Assembly (NCBI GenBank): GCA_024684665.1
Contig: JAIKWN010000182.1
Location: 1 to 6,034, forward strand
Length of the DNA: 6,034 nucleotides
DNA from: Clostridiales bacterium
GTDB taxonomy: Bacteria; Bacillota_A; Clostridia; Christensenellales; Aristaeellaceae
Direction of reading: 5' to 3'
The notes under the pieces were generated by a model. The model worked only from the letters and a program-made list of their open reading frames with translations, was not told where the DNA came from and did no database searches. This document shows, piece by piece, positions 5,339 through 6,034 of this stretch. The position numbers were made by a program, and so were the translations under genes. How positions within the stretch are numbered: the stretch's first letter is position 1; the number at the start of each line of letters is the position of its first letter.

Positions 5339-6034
5339 ATGAAAAAAAGCATGTTTTTCCTTCTGCTCCTGTTTATGCTCCTCACGGGGACCGCGTATGC
5401 GGAGTCCCTGTCCCTGTCCGAGATGCAGGAAGCGGCAGAGATTTCCTCCGTAACTGAGGTGCCGGCTTCCGAGGCGTCAGCGCGGAAGGCCGCCGCAAGC
5501 TTCTGGGACATGAACCCGGACGATTACGATCTTTCGAGTCCGGAAGACCAGCAGGCGATCTGGGATATTATGATGCAGCCGATCATCGTGCTGGACGTGG
5601 ATCAGAAGGATCATGTGTATCCCACCGTAGCCCCCGGCATCGACAAAAAACCCTGGAAGACGAACACGACGGGGGAGCTGCACGGGCAGAGCCAGGGCGT
5701 GAACGTCCTAGAAGAGGATACGGATGGGGACGGTTATGTACTCGTCGAATCGTATTCCAACGACGGCACCAAGACCGGCGACAGCACGATGATGACGCTC
5801 GACAACGCGCGTATCCGCGGCTATGTGAAAACGAGCCTCCTCAAAACCATCACGCCTTCGAAGAAGTACGCCCTACTGGTCGACAAGGCCCGACAGAAAC
5901 TCTACATCTTCGAGGCCGGGAAGATCATCGGCAGCCTGCCCGTCTCCACGGGCCTCAACAACCCGAAGCAGCCGTATAACGAAACCCCGGCGGGGGAATT
6001 CCTCGCCATCAGCTGGGTGGGCGAAATGGTGGCC
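5339..6034 (+). CDS. Exported YkuD-family L,D-transpeptidase (N-terminal 232 residues; runs off the right edge)
   Basis: The frame is open from the ATG at 5339 to the window end. The protein begins MKKSMFFLLLLFMLLTGTAYA, a clear signal peptide with cleavage expected after A21 (AYA before E22). Residues 22-170 are acidic and mixed, with a stretch near 115-172 (HGQSQGVNVLEEDTDGDGYV to RIRGYVKTSLL) that resembles an SH3-like wall-binding fold; this is tentative. From about residue 175 comes the start of a YkuD catalytic domain: YALLVDKARQKLYIFEAGK, then LPVSTGLN and ETPAGEF, the usual lead-in to the catalytic site. The SHGCxR motif with the active cysteine lies beyond the window, so activity cannot be confirmed. 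The enzymes make 3-3 cross-links in peptidoglycan or attach proteins to it. GGAG (5328-5331) is 7 nt from the ATG. I see no promoter of its own in the 74-bp gap, so it is probably co-transcribed with the peptidoglycan-binding protein upstream. Confidence 0.9.
   Translation, partial: MKKSMFFLLLLFMLLTGTAYAESLSLSEMQEAAEISSVTEVPASEASARKAAASFWDMNPDDYDLSSPEDQQAIWDIMMQPIIVLDVDQKDHVYPTVAPGIDKKPWKTNTTGELHGQSQGVNVLEEDTDGDGYVLVESYSNDGTKTGDSTMMTLDNARIRGYVKTSLLKTITPSKKYALLVDKARQKLYIFEAGKIIGSLPVSTGLNNPKQPYNETPAGEFLAISWVGEMVA

Noticed and set aside
1..6034. CRISPR arrays, insertion sequences, tRNA or rRNA genes, prophage genes
   Set aside because: I found no repeat-spacer pattern, transposase, terminal inverted repeats or structured RNA gene signature anywhere in the window.

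Overview
The window looks like chromosomal DNA of a fairly GC-rich member of the Firmicutes, most likely Clostridia. The reasons are Shine-Dalgarno sites of the AGGAGG type, clear SigA promoters (TTGACA/TATAAT class with 17-bp spacers), TTATCCACA-type DnaA boxes, a DUF1836 gene, and a secreted FMN/FAD reductase of a kind common in anaerobic gut Clostridia. A Christensenellales or Oscillospiraceae-like lineage is a guess.

Left part (1-2300): a TetR-family regulator, cut by the window edge, runs leftward and diverges from a 607-aa exported flavoprotein with an FMN_bind domain and a fumarate-reductase-like FAD domain. Each has a near-consensus promoter. Just downstream of the flavoprotein -10 is a 36-bp imperfect dyad, also readable as three 12-bp repeats, which is the obvious candidate TetR operator. 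The flavoprotein ends at a strong intrinsic terminator (2258-2299). By an alignment from memory, it lacks the four catalytic residues of classical fumarate reductase, so its substrate is probably not fumarate.

Middle part (2300-4020): a gene-free stretch of about 395 bp upstream of dnaA holds a T-rich segment, three perfect DnaA boxes, one near-perfect and one weaker box, and a good dnaA promoter whose start site lies just before two boxes. This is a probable oriC and/or autoregulatory region. dnaA (441 aa) follows. Its DNA-binding signature loop appears one residue shorter than usual.

Right part (4021-6034): a strong promoter begins 2 nt after the dnaA stop and probably drives an envelope-related operon. 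It contains a DUF1836 putative regulator, a translationally coupled (ATGA overlap) zinc-ribbon / single-TM / peptidoglycan-binding protein, and an exported YkuD L,D-transpeptidase cut by the window end. The latter two suggest a cell-wall sensing or remodelling module. The usual neighbours of dnaA (dnaN downstream, rpmH upstream) are both absent, so the locus is rearranged relative to the textbook Firmicutes origin. Nothing here is clearly an undescribed system. The best leads are the flavoprotein with its divergent regulator, and the atypical dnaA/oriC locus.
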